This document shows positions 42,252 through 49,894 of a stretch of 64,000 bases of DNA, piece by piece. The DNA is taken from the NCBI RefSeq assembly GCF_028737205.1, contig NZ_JAQZAL010000025.1:1-64000 (forward strand), read 5' to 3'. Within the stretch, counting starts at the first letter, position 1, and each line of letters begins with the position of its first letter. The notes beneath the pieces are model-generated. The model was not told the DNA's origin. It ran no database searches and worked only from the letters and a program-made list of their open reading frames with translations. The position numbers and the translations under genes are program-made. This DNA comes from Actinomycetospora lutea (GTDB taxonomy: Bacteria > Actinomycetota > Actinomycetes > Mycobacteriales > Pseudonocardiaceae).

Positions 42252-42977
42252 GTGCGTCCGATGCTCCCCGTCCCTGGCGACCTCCCGGTCGAGGGCGGCT
42301 GGAGCTACGAGGTCGACTGGGCGGGCGTGCGCCTGCTCGCCGACGTCGACCAGGGCGAGCTCACCCTGCTCACCGCCGAGGGCGAGGACGTCACCGCCCG
42401 CTTCCCCGAATTCGCGGGCCTCGTCGACGCCGTCGCCGACGGCCTGCTCGACGGCGAGGCCGTGATGCTCGACGGCGGCAGCCCGTCGGGCGAGGCCCTC
42501 GGCGCGCGCCTCCAGACCTCCGACGCCGGCCGGGCCCGTGCCATGGCCCGCGAGCGACCGGCGGTGTTCATGGTCTACGACGTCGTGCGGCTCTACGGCG
42601 TGCCCCTCGACCCGCGGCCGCTCGAGGAGCGGCGGGCCGTGCTCTCGCGCCTCGACCTCTCGCACTCGACCCGCATCCAGATCTCCCCGGCCTACGACGA
42701 CGGCCCGGCCCTGCTCTCGGGGGTCATCGCCCAGCACCTGTCCGGTGTGATCGCCAAACGCCGCGGGACGCCCTACCGCCCGGGCGACTCCGGCGGCGAC
42801 TGGATCCGTGTCGACCCCGCGCTCGCGGCCGGGCTGTCCGGGTTGTCCGGGCCGTCCCGGCCGCAGGGTGCCGAGGCGGCCCCGGTGCCACCGACCGGTC
42901 CGGTCGCCCCGCCGCCCTCGCGGCGACCCCGCCACGCCCGCCGCGAACGCACGCCCCAGCACGACACGCTCTTCTGA
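42252..42977 (+). CDS. Degenerate ATP-dependent DNA ligase adenylation-domain protein
   Basis: A 241-residue protein resembling the adenylation domain of LigD/LigC ligases. The motif I position reads YEVDWAGVR where active ligases have ExKxDG, so the nucleotidyl lysine is Asp (D22) and the following Asp is Ala. Motif III (DGEAV), IIIa-like (FMVYDVV) and a weak motif IV (SGVIAKR) remain. There is no OB-fold; the last 55 residues are Pro/Arg-rich. It cannot form the ligase-AMP intermediate as written. Being divergent from ku, it may act as a structural partner in end joining. GTG 42252 is the chosen start. Confidence 0.8.
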   Translation: MRPMLPVPGDLPVEGGWSYEVDWAGVRLLADVDQGELTLLTAEGEDVTARFPEFAGLVDAVADGLLDGEAVMLDGGSPSGEALGARLQTSDAGRARAMARERPAVFMVYDVVRLYGVPLDPRPLEERRAVLSRLDLSHSTRIQISPAYDDGPALLSGVIAQHLSGVIAKRRGTPYRPGDSGGDWIRVDPALAAGLSGLSGPSRPQGAEAAPVPPTGPVAPPPSRRPRHARRERTPQHDTLF

Positions 42978-43005
42978 GGGCGTCGCGGCGCGCCGGTGGC
43001 CGTCG

Positions 43006-44787
43006 TCAGCGCGGCGCGTCATCGCCGTCTCCGCGGATCAGCACGGTCGGGGTCGCGCGACGGGGCTCCTCGATCAGGCGGCCGAGTCCGTCGGTCCCGG
43101 TCCGCGAGGTAGCGGGCCGCACGTCGACGGCCGTCGGGTCGGGCTCGGGTCCGGGCCCGACCAGCGCCGAGAGGTCGCGACCAGCATCCGCGGGCCGCGC
43201 TGGTTCCGTGGCGAGCGGCAGCAGGACGGGGCGGACGGTGCGGTAGCGCCGCCCCGACGGCGTGGTCCACAGCAGCGAGCCGTCGGGACCACGCGCGACG
43301 GCCCAGCCGGGCAGGTGCTTGATGCGGTGGTGGTGCCGGCAGTCGGGATCGAGGTTGTCGGCGGCGGTGCGCCCGTCGGGATCGAGCGGGTCGAACGGCA
43401 CGACGTGGTCGAGGTCGCAGGCCTGCGCGGGCACGCGGCAGCCCGGGAAGGTGCAGGTGAGGTCGCGGTTGCGGACGTGCTCGGCCACCGCCGCGGGTGG
43501 TCGGTAGCGGCGGTGCCCGACGTCGAGGACGGCGCCGGAGACGGGGTCGGTGAGGATGCGACGCCAGGTCGCCCCGGCCTCCGCGGCGAGGGCCCGCGCG
43601 GCGTCGGCGGTGATCGGGCCGTAGCCGACGAGCTCGGCGGGTCGCTCGTCGAGCCCGAGGAGCGTGTCGGCGGAGACCACGACCCGGACCTGCACGTTGC
43701 GCGGCCACCGGACCGGGGCGCGACCTGCTGCGGTCGGCGTGGAGGTCTCAGGTGGATGGTCATCGGGGCACCGCGGTGCCGGCACCGGTGCCTCGGTCGG
43801 TGCGTCTCCTGCCGAGGGAGCCGGGGCGCTGCCGCAGGGAGGCGGGCAGGTGCACGGACCGTCTGCCGTCTCCGGGTCGGCGAGCGGCTCCCGCTCCGGC
43901 AGCCCGCCCGCGGCCGCGAGGGCGCCGAGGGCGACGAGGTCGGTCAGGGCGTCGGCCCGCCGGGCGTCGGGGGAGCGGTCGCCCTCGTCGTCCGCCGGCG
44001 CGACCCGGCGGGAGTGGGCGTCGATCGTGCGGTAGAGCAGCAGGGCCTCGGCGGCCGGCAGGTAGGCGGTGACCGTGGCCATGCCGTGGTCCTCGGCGCC
44101 GAGGTGCACCCCGCGCTCGCGGGCCGCGGCGCGCTCGCGCCGGCGCGCGCTCGTGGGGTCGCGACGCAGCGCGGCACGGCGGGCGGTGCCGGCCAGCTGG
44201 GCGGGGGTGCGGGCGACCTGGTGGCCCGCCGCGGTGCCCTCGAGCAGGTCGCGGCAGATGCGCTCGCGCAGGTCGGGCTCGAGGTCGAGCAGGACCGCGC
44301 CGATCGCGCGGACGTGGGCGAGCCCGAGGCGTCCGTCGAGCATCGCCTCGACCATGAGCGGCAGGCCGCTCACCAGGCTGACCGCCTCGTCGACGCGCCG
44401 GGCCGCGGTGCGCTGGGCGACCTGCCAGGTCAGGGCCAGCTCGGCGACCACGGAGTCGACCTCGGCGCCGACCCCGCCGACGTGGTCGTCGAGCGCGGTG
44501 CCCGGCGGGCGCCGCTCGGCGCGCTCGACCGCCCGGGACACGAGCGCCTCGACCGAGAGCATCTCCTGCGCCTGGGCCCACGCCGTCATCCGCGCCCATC
44601 CGGCGACCCGGTCGAGACCGTCGCCCGTGGCCGCCTGCCAGGCCGACTCCCCGTCCGTGGAGTGGTCGCCCGGGTCGGCACACGGGGCCAGCAGCTCGGC
44701 GGCGATCAGCTCGTCGGCCAGCTCAGGACCGGGGACGACGCCGGACCACGCGGCCGGCGGGCTCTCGTCCACGAATCCTTCGAACAT
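43006..44787 (-). CDS. DUF222 / 13E12-type HNH endonuclease family protein
   Basis: A 593-residue protein with a helical DUF222 N-terminal region and a C-terminal HNH domain (CTFPGCRVPAQACDLDHVVPF, then CRHHHRIKH). The family (13E12 repeats in mycobacteria) is abundant in actinobacteria and some members are LexA controlled. Here the ATG at 44787 lies inside a perfect SOS box, with TAGACT as -10 ending 8 bases upstream, so the transcript is probably leaderless and DNA-damage induced. Cleavage activity is inferred from the motif. Confidence 0.92.
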   Translation of the reverse strand: MFEGFVDESPPAAWSGVVPGPELADELIAAELLAPCADPGDHSTDGESAWQAATGDGLDRVAGWARMTAWAQAQEMLSVEALVSRAVERAERRPPGTALDDHVGGVGAEVDSVVAELALTWQVAQRTAARRVDEAVSLVSGLPLMVEAMLDGRLGLAHVRAIGAVLLDLEPDLRERICRDLLEGTAAGHQVARTPAQLAGTARRAALRRDPTSARRRERAAARERGVHLGAEDHGMATVTAYLPAAEALLLYRTIDAHSRRVAPADDEGDRSPDARRADALTDLVALGALAAAGGLPEREPLADPETADGPCTCPPPCGSAPAPSAGDAPTEAPVPAPRCPDDHPPETSTPTAAGRAPVRWPRNVQVRVVVSADTLLGLDERPAELVGYGPITADAARALAAEAGATWRRILTDPVSGAVLDVGHRRYRPPAAVAEHVRNRDLTCTFPGCRVPAQACDLDHVVPFDPLDPDGRTAADNLDPDCRHHHRIKHLPGWAVARGPDGSLLWTTPSGRRYRTVRPVLLPLATEPARPADAGRDLSALVGPGPEPDPTAVDVRPATSRTGTDGLGRLIEEPRRATPTVLIRGDGDDAPR

Positions 44788-44795
44788 GTGTTCGA
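44780..44795. promoter_or_regulatory. LexA/SOS box TCGAAC-N4-GTTCGA overlapping the HNH gene start
   Basis: TCGAACATGTGTTCGA is a perfect palindromic match to the actinobacterial SOS box. It covers the ATG of the HNH gene and abuts the -10 box TAGACT (44795-44800, minus strand). Confidence 0.9.
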
Positions 44796-44869
44796 GTCTA
44801 CCGCGCGGGTCCGACACGCGAGCGCGGATTCGCTGGGACCGTCTCAGCTCTCCCGTGCCCCGGGCGGCG

Positions 44870-45892
44870 TCAGAGCCCGCCGGCCGCCTCGTCCGCGGCG
44901 TCCAGGGCCTCCGAGGTCCAGCCGATCACGCGTCCGCCGGTGCGGCCGAGCTCGCGCATCGTCTCCAGGAACTCGCCCGGCGTGCCCTCGAGGTCGATCC
45001 GGACCTCGCGGCGGGCGGTGCGGGCCTCGTCGAGCAGGGTGCGCCCCTGGTGGCCTGCCGAGAGCGTGGCCAGCAGCCCGCCGGTCGAGGCCAGCGACCC
45101 GCGCGCGGCGCCGAGCCGGCCGAGGGCGTCGTCCAGCGACGACAGCAGGGCCGAGCGGTTGCCCTCGGTCATCGCGGCGGTGAGCTCGGGGCGGGTGCCG
45201 GCGACGCGCGTGCCGTCGGTGAAAGAGCCGGCGGCCAGGGCGAGGGCGAGCTCGCCCCCGTCGGCGCCCACCGCGGCGAGCACCGCGGCGAACAGGTGCG
45301 GCAGGTGGGAGATGCGGGCGACCGCGAGGTCGTGCTCGTCGGCGGCGGCCGGGACGACCACCGCCCCGCACGCCAGCGCGAGGGCGGCGACGTCGACCCA
45401 CACCTCGAGGTCGGCGTCGTCCTCGGTGGCGACGACCCACACCTTCTCGTGGAACAGCTGCAGCGAGCCCGCGTCCCAGCCGGAGAACTCCGTGCCGGTC
45501 ATCGGGTGGCCGCCGACGAAGCGGGTCGCCGGCGCCCGGCGCGCCACCGCCTCGGCCACGGGGACCTTGACGCTCGTGACGTCGGTGAGCCGGCAGCCGG
45601 GGGCCTCGCGGGCCACGGCGGCGACCACGTCGTCGATGGCCGTCAGCGGCACCGCCAGCACGACGAGGGCGTCCTGCGCGGCGGCCCGGGCGAGCGCCTC
45701 GTCGACCGAGCCGGCGATGTCGTAGCCGTCGGCGGCGGCCTTCTCGGCGGTCGTCGTCGAGGCGGACGCGCCCCAGGCGTGGCGCCCGGCGTCGGTGGCG
45801 GCGCGCAGCAGCGACCCGCCGATGAGGCCGAGCCCGATGACGCACACCGGGCGCTGCTGGGCGGCGGCGAGGGTGGCACCTGCGGAATCCAC
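44870..45892 (-). CDS. tyrA: Prephenate dehydrogenase
   Basis: A 340-residue NAD-dependent enzyme of tyrosine synthesis. The dinucleotide motif VIGLGLIGGSLL begins near residue 17; GHPMTGTEFSGWDAG and the HLPHLFAAVL helix with the substrate histidine are conserved. It is followed by an ACT-like segment (TARREVRIDLEGTPGEF). I chose GTG 45892 because TATCGT (-10) ends 8 bases upstream; ATG 45931 would add 13 residues. Nearby tadA genes follow the usual actinobacterial order. Confidence 0.9.
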   Translation of the reverse strand: MDSAGATLAAAQQRPVCVIGLGLIGGSLLRAATDAGRHAWGASASTTTAEKAAADGYDIAGSVDEALARAAAQDALVVLAVPLTAIDDVVAAVAREAPGCRLTDVTSVKVPVAEAVARRAPATRFVGGHPMTGTEFSGWDAGSLQLFHEKVWVVATEDDADLEVWVDVAALALACGAVVVPAAADEHDLAVARISHLPHLFAAVLAAVGADGGELALALAAGSFTDGTRVAGTRPELTAAMTEGNRSALLSSLDDALGRLGAARGSLASTGGLLATLSAGHQGRTLLDEARTARREVRIDLEGTPGEFLETMRELGRTGGRVIGWTSEALDAADEAAGGL

Positions 45893-45958
45893 GGCGCCGA
45901 CGATAGGGCGACCCTCGAGAGTGAGGGCCATGCGCCCGAACGGGGTCCCGGCCCCGGA

Positions 45959-47212
45959 TCAGCGCGGCCGGAGCGCGTCCAGGACGTACCCCGAGTACAG
46001 GGCCACCCCGGCGACCATCGCGTCCTCGTCGAACACCACGCGGTTCGAGTGGTTGGGCGGCGCCTCGACGGGATCGACGTCGGTCGGGCAGGCGCCGAGG
46101 AACGCCAGCGCGCCGGGCACGCGCCCGAGGACGTAGGAGAAGTCCTCCGAGCCCATGATCGGGTCTGGCATCGGCTCGACGAACCGTGACCCCAGCACCG
46201 AGCGGCCGACGTCGGCGACGCGGTCGGCGACCTCGGGGTCGTTGACGGTGACCGGGTAGCCGGCCTCGATGTGCACGTCGCACGAGCACCCGTAGGCCGC
46301 CGCGACGCCCTCGCACACCTGCCCGATCTGCTCGAGCACGCGCCCGCGGGTCTCCTCGGACAGCGTGCGCACCGTGCCCTCGAGCAGGGCGGTCTCGGGG
46401 ATGACGTTGGTGGTGGTGCCGGCGCTGATATGGGAGACCGTGAGGACGGCGGGGTCGAACGCGCTGATCCGCCGGGTGATCATCGTGTGCAGCGCGCCCA
46501 CCATGGCGGCGGCCGCGGGGACGGGGTCGAGCGCGTCGTGCGGTGCCGAGGCGTGGCCCCCGCGGCCGGTGACGCGGACGTGCAGGTCGTCGGACGAGGC
46601 CATGATCGAGTCGGGACGGGTCTGGAGCGTGCCCGCGGCGAGCCGTGACGTGACGTGCAGCGCCATCGCCGACTCGGGCACGCCGCCGGGGCCGTCGGCG
46701 GACAGCAGGCCCTCGTCGATCATCGTGCGCGCGCCGTGCGCGCTCTCCTCGCCGGGCTGGAACATGAACACCGTCGTGCCCGCGAGACGCTCCTGCCGTC
46801 CGCAGAGCAGCCGGGCCGCCGACGCGAGCATCGCGGTGTGCAGGTCGTGCCCGCACGCGTGCATCGCGCCCTCGACCTCGGAGGCGAACGGCAGCCCGGA
46901 GTCCTCCTCCATCGGCAGCGCGTCCATGTCGGCGCGCACGAGCACGGTCGGCCCGGGGTGCGCGCCCCGCAGCACGGCGGTGACGGAGCTGCAGTCGCGG
47001 CCGGTGTCGATCTCGAGCGGGAGCTCGCGCAGCGCGGTGAGGACCGCCGCCTGGGTGACCGGCAGCGTCAGCCCGATCTCGGGGTTGCGGTGCAGGGCGC
47101 GGCGCAGCGCGAGCGTGCGTGGCTGCAGGGCCCGGGCCTCGGCCAGCAGCGCCCGTTCGGGCGCCCTGTGAGCCGCACGACGACCACCCGCTCGTCGCTC
47201 CGGAGCACTCAC
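45959..47212 (-). CDS. M20 family amidohydrolase/peptidase
   Basis: A 417-residue zinc hydrolase of the M20D group (aminoacylase, hippurate or IAA-amino-acid hydrolase-like). Metal-site motifs ADMDALP, HACGHDLHTAML, FQPGEESAHGA and the final MGSEDFSYVL are intact, along with the dimerisation domain VRVTGRGGHASAPHDALDP. It removes acyl groups from amino acids or similar amides in the cytoplasm. GTG 47212 is the chosen start. It lies between tyrA and the divergent tadA-associated gene. Confidence 0.92.
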   Translation of the reverse strand: MSAPERRAGGRRAAHRAPERALLAEARALQPRTLALRRALHRNPEIGLTLPVTQAAVLTALRELPLEIDTGRDCSSVTAVLRGAHPGPTVLVRADMDALPMEEDSGLPFASEVEGAMHACGHDLHTAMLASAARLLCGRQERLAGTTVFMFQPGEESAHGARTMIDEGLLSADGPGGVPESAMALHVTSRLAAGTLQTRPDSIMASSDDLHVRVTGRGGHASAPHDALDPVPAAAAMVGALHTMITRRISAFDPAVLTVSHISAGTTTNVIPETALLEGTVRTLSEETRGRVLEQIGQVCEGVAAAYGCSCDVHIEAGYPVTVNDPEVADRVADVGRSVLGSRFVEPMPDPIMGSEDFSYVLGRVPGALAFLGACPTDVDPVEAPPNHSNRVVFDEDAMVAGVALYSGYVLDALRPR

Positions 47213-47377
47213 CCGTCCGATCCTGGCACCCCTGTCGTGAGGTCGCGTCGTCCGCGATGCCATCCGTTCACCCGAGCGCGGTCGTCCGGACGCCCGCGGG
47301 CAGTGCGCCGACGACCGCCCGGCGCCCGTGACCTCGCCGGACTTCCACGTGGACACACCCGCCCCTACCGTAGAGCC

Positions 47378-47917
47378 ATGGCAGGCCAGGGCCCTGGAGG
47401 CTCCACCGCGACACGCGGCGGCACGGGGACCGTCGCACCCCTCGACGGGTGGGCGGTGGCCGTCACGCGCGAGGAGGGGCGCTGGCGCGCGGTCGCGATG
47501 GACCGCGACAGCCTGGCCGACCTCGACGCGGCCATCAGCGCCCTGCGCGGCCTGCGCTCGACGGGGGCGGTGTTGGGGCTGCTCGACGTCGACGACGAGT
47601 TCTTCGTCCTCGTGCGCCCGAAGCCCGGCGGGGTGGCGCTGCTGCTCTCCGACGCCGTCGCCGCGCTCGACTACGACGTCGCCGCCGACGTGCTCGACCT
47701 GCTGCGCCTCGAGGTGCCCGACGAGGACGAGGCCGACGACGACCCGTGGCCCGAGGGGGACCTCGGCATGCTCGCCGATCTCGGTGTCCCCGAGGACGAG
47801 CTGGCGGTGCTGGTCGAGGAGATCGACCTCTACCCGGACGAGCAGCTCACCGCGATCGCCCGCCGCTGCGGGTTCGCCGACGAGCTGGCGAAGGTCGTGG
47901 AGACCGCTGCTCCCTGA
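47378..47917 (+). CDS. tRNA adenosine deaminase-associated protein
   Basis: A 179-residue acidic protein of the conserved actinobacterial family found immediately before tadA. It contains two related halves (EGRWRAVAMDRDSLADLDAA and the DDEFFVLVRPKPGG strand) and an acidic linker (PDEDEADDDPWPEGDL). Its function is unknown. TACCGT ends 7 bases before ATG 47378, so the mRNA is probably leaderless. tadA follows 16 bases after its stop. Confidence 0.88.
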   Translation: MAGQGPGGSTATRGGTGTVAPLDGWAVAVTREEGRWRAVAMDRDSLADLDAAISALRGLRSTGAVLGLLDVDDEFFVLVRPKPGGVALLLSDAVAALDYDVAADVLDLLRLEVPDEDEADDDPWPEGDLGMLADLGVPEDELAVLVEEIDLYPDEQLTAIARRCGFADELAKVVETAAP

Positions 47918-47923
47918 CCGGGA

Positions 47924-47969
47924 GACGGAGCAGGTGGAGGAGCACGCCGATAGGGGAGCTCGACCCGTC
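47924..47969 (-). repeat. 46-base dispersed repeat, copy C
   Basis: On the minus strand it begins GACGGGTCGAGCTCCCCTAT and ends TGCTCCGTC. It covers the ribosome site and the first 12 codons of tadA, read antisense. Same length as copies A and B; the variable bases are concentrated at unit positions 32-38. Confidence 0.85.
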
Positions 47970-48428
47970 GACGACGAGCTCATGGGCCGGGCGCTCGAGG
48001 TCGCCCGGACCTCCGGTGACGACGTGCCCGTCGGCGCGGTGGTGGTCGACGCGCAGGGCCGCGAGCTCGCCGCCGCCGCCAACGCCCGCGAGGCCGCCGG
48101 CGACCCGACCGCACATGCCGAGATCCTCGCGCTGCGGGAGGCGGCGAAGCACCACGGCGACGGCTGGCGGCTGGGCGGTTGCACGCTCGTCGTCACCCTC
48201 GAGCCCTGCACCATGTGCGCCGGCGCGGCCGTCCTCGCGCGGGTCGACCGGATCGTCTTCGGGGCCTGGGAGCCGCGCACCGGCGCCGTCGGCTCCCTGT
48301 GGGACGTCGTGCGCGACCGGCGGCTCAACCACCGCCCCGAGGTGCTCTCCGGGGTCCGGGAAGCGGAGTGCGCTGCGCTGATGGTCGACTTCTGGCCCGG
48401 TCGAGATCGCGGGCAGACCGTCCCGTAG
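47934..48428 (+). CDS. tadA: tRNA adenosine deaminase
   Basis: A 164-residue zinc deaminase that converts the wobble adenosine of tRNA-Arg(ACG) to inosine. The active site HAEILAL (zinc His and catalytic Glu) and PCTMCAGA (two zinc Cys) are intact. GTG 47934 has GGGAGA 8 bases upstream. The first dozen codons come from repeat copy C, so the N-terminal peptide (EEHADRGARPVDDEL) is repeat-derived on the antisense strand. A tRNA-Ser gene follows. Confidence 0.93.
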   Translation: MEEHADRGARPVDDELMGRALEVARTSGDDVPVGAVVVDAQGRELAAAANAREAAGDPTAHAEILALREAAKHHGDGWRLGGCTLVVTLEPCTMCAGAAVLARVDRIVFGAWEPRTGAVGSLWDVVRDRRLNHRPEVLSGVREAECAALMVDFWPGRDRGQTVP

Positions 48429-48438
48429 CCTTGTCGGC

Positions 48439-48524
48439 GGTAGCGTGTCCGAGCGGCCAAAGGAGCGCGCCTCGAAAGCGCGTGTGGGTTCTGCCCACCG
48501 TGGGTTCGAATCCCACCGCTACCG
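48439..48524 (+). tRNA. tRNA-Ser, anticodon CGA
   Basis: An 86-base type II tRNA. Acceptor GGTAGCG pairs with CGCTACC; D-arm GTCCGAGCGG; anticodon loop CTCGAAA gives anticodon CGA (decodes UCG); a long variable arm follows (GTGGGTTCTGCCCAC); T-arm GTGGGTTCGAATCCCAC. Discriminator G. The CCA end is not encoded. Confidence 0.96.
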
Positions 48525-48565
48525 CACAGTGGAGGGCCTCCGGCCCCCCAAGCCCCCCGAAAGAC

Positions 48566-48606
48566 GACGAAGGCCCCCTCCCGGACTCCGGGAGGGGGCC
48601 TTCGTC
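48566..48606. terminator. Bidirectional terminator with a 19-base perfect stem
   Basis: GACGAAGGCCCCCTCCCGG and its exact complement flank an ACT loop. It ends the tRNA transcript and the convergent MftD-like gene, whose stop is 12 bases away. Confidence 0.9.
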
Positions 48607-48617
48607 ACGGACGGGTC

Positions 48618-49790
48618 CTAGTGGACGGCCTGCCGCGTGAAGTTCGGCGGGATGATCAGGTCCTCGGGCACGAGGTCGTGCACCGACTTCCTGCCCAGTC
48701 CCATGAGTCCCGAGCCGATGCCGCTGCGCAGGATCTCCAGGACGTTCTCGACGCCCGGCTGCCCCGCGGCGGCGAGGCCCCACAGGTAGGCGCGGCCGAT
48801 GGCGACGGCGCGGGCGCCCAGCGCGAGGGCCTTGACCACGTCGCTGCCGCGGCGGATCCCGCCGTCGAGGATGACCTCGACGTCGCGGCCGACGGCGTCG
48901 ACGATCCCGGGCAGCACGCGGATCGGTGCCGGGGTGGAGTCGAGGTTGTTGCCGCCGTGGTTGGACACCTGGATCGCGGTGGCGCCGGCGTCGACGGCGC
49001 GCTTGGCGTCGTCGATGCGGGTGATGCCCTTGACGCAGAACGGCCCGTCCCACTGCTCGCGCAGCCAGGCGACGTCGGCCCAGGTGGGCGGCGGGGTGAA
49101 CATCCACTGGCCGTAGGCGCCGAAGAACGTCGGGGCGTCCTCGCCCTGGGTCGGGATGTTCGGCACTGTCAGGTCGGGGATCCTGCCCGAGCGCAGGAAC
49201 TGGAGTCCCCACTTCGGGCGGGTGGCGCCCTCGGGGATGTACTTGAGGATCGTCTTCCAGTCCATCTTCTCCGGGATGGCCGGGCTGCCCCAGTCGCGGC
49301 CGTGGGAGAACGACCAGTCGAGGGTGACGATGAGGCCCTTGGCGCCGGCCTTCTTCGCGCGCTCGGCGCGGGCGGCGAGCGTCTCGCGGTCGCCCACCCA
49401 GTACATCTGGAAGAACGTGGTCGGGTTGGCCTCGATGACGTCCTCGACCGACCGGCTGGCGAACGACGACAGGCCCATGGCGGTGCCGGCGTGCTTGGCC
49501 GCACGGGCGACGGCGACCTCGCCCTCCGGGTTGACCGCCTGCACGCCCGTGGGCGAGATGATCACCGGCAGCGAGATCTCCTGGCCCATCACGGTGGTGG
49601 ACAGGTCCTTCTCGAACGGCAGGTCGCAGACGTGCGGCAGGAACTGCAGCTCGCGGAAGGCGTTGATGTTGTCCTCGAGCGTCGCCCCGGCCTCGCTGCC
49701 GGCGACCAAGGCGCCGTACACCGACTTCGGGAGGTTCTTGCGGGCGCGCCGCTGTGCCTCGGCGACGGACTCGAACCACTGACCAGCCAT
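48618..49790 (-). CDS. mftD: FMN-dependent alpha-hydroxy-acid oxidase family, MftD (pre-mycofactocin synthase)-like
   Basis: A 390-residue FMN TIM-barrel enzyme. Family features: FxEVxQRRARKNLPKSVY-type start (WFESVAEAQRRARKNLPKSV), LPVIISPTGVQAV, SNHGGNNLDSTPAPI with the active His/Arg, and VILDGGIRRGSDVVKALALGA. The close resemblance to MftD, which converts the mycofactocin precursor to the redox-active form, is from memory. No mftA, B, C, E or F gene lies nearby, so it may be an orphan or a paralogue with another substrate. Next to a LacI gene on the same strand. Confidence 0.85.
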   Translation of the reverse strand: MAGQWFESVAEAQRRARKNLPKSVYGALVAGSEAGATLEDNINAFRELQFLPHVCDLPFEKDLSTTVMGQEISLPVIISPTGVQAVNPEGEVAVARAAKHAGTAMGLSSFASRSVEDVIEANPTTFFQMYWVGDRETLAARAERAKKAGAKGLIVTLDWSFSHGRDWGSPAIPEKMDWKTILKYIPEGATRPKWGLQFLRSGRIPDLTVPNIPTQGEDAPTFFGAYGQWMFTPPPTWADVAWLREQWDGPFCVKGITRIDDAKRAVDAGATAIQVSNHGGNNLDSTPAPIRVLPGIVDAVGRDVEVILDGGIRRGSDVVKALALGARAVAIGRAYLWGLAAAGQPGVENVLEILRSGIGSGLMGLGRKSVHDLVPEDLIIPPNFTRQAVH

Positions 49791-49894
49791 GGAAACCCTT
49801 CCGCGTGACGTGCTTCATCGCAGCCTATCCGCGCGTCGCGCCGCGCACGGTGTCTGCGCGGACGGTCCGCGGGCCCTCCGTTCGGAGGGGTCGC

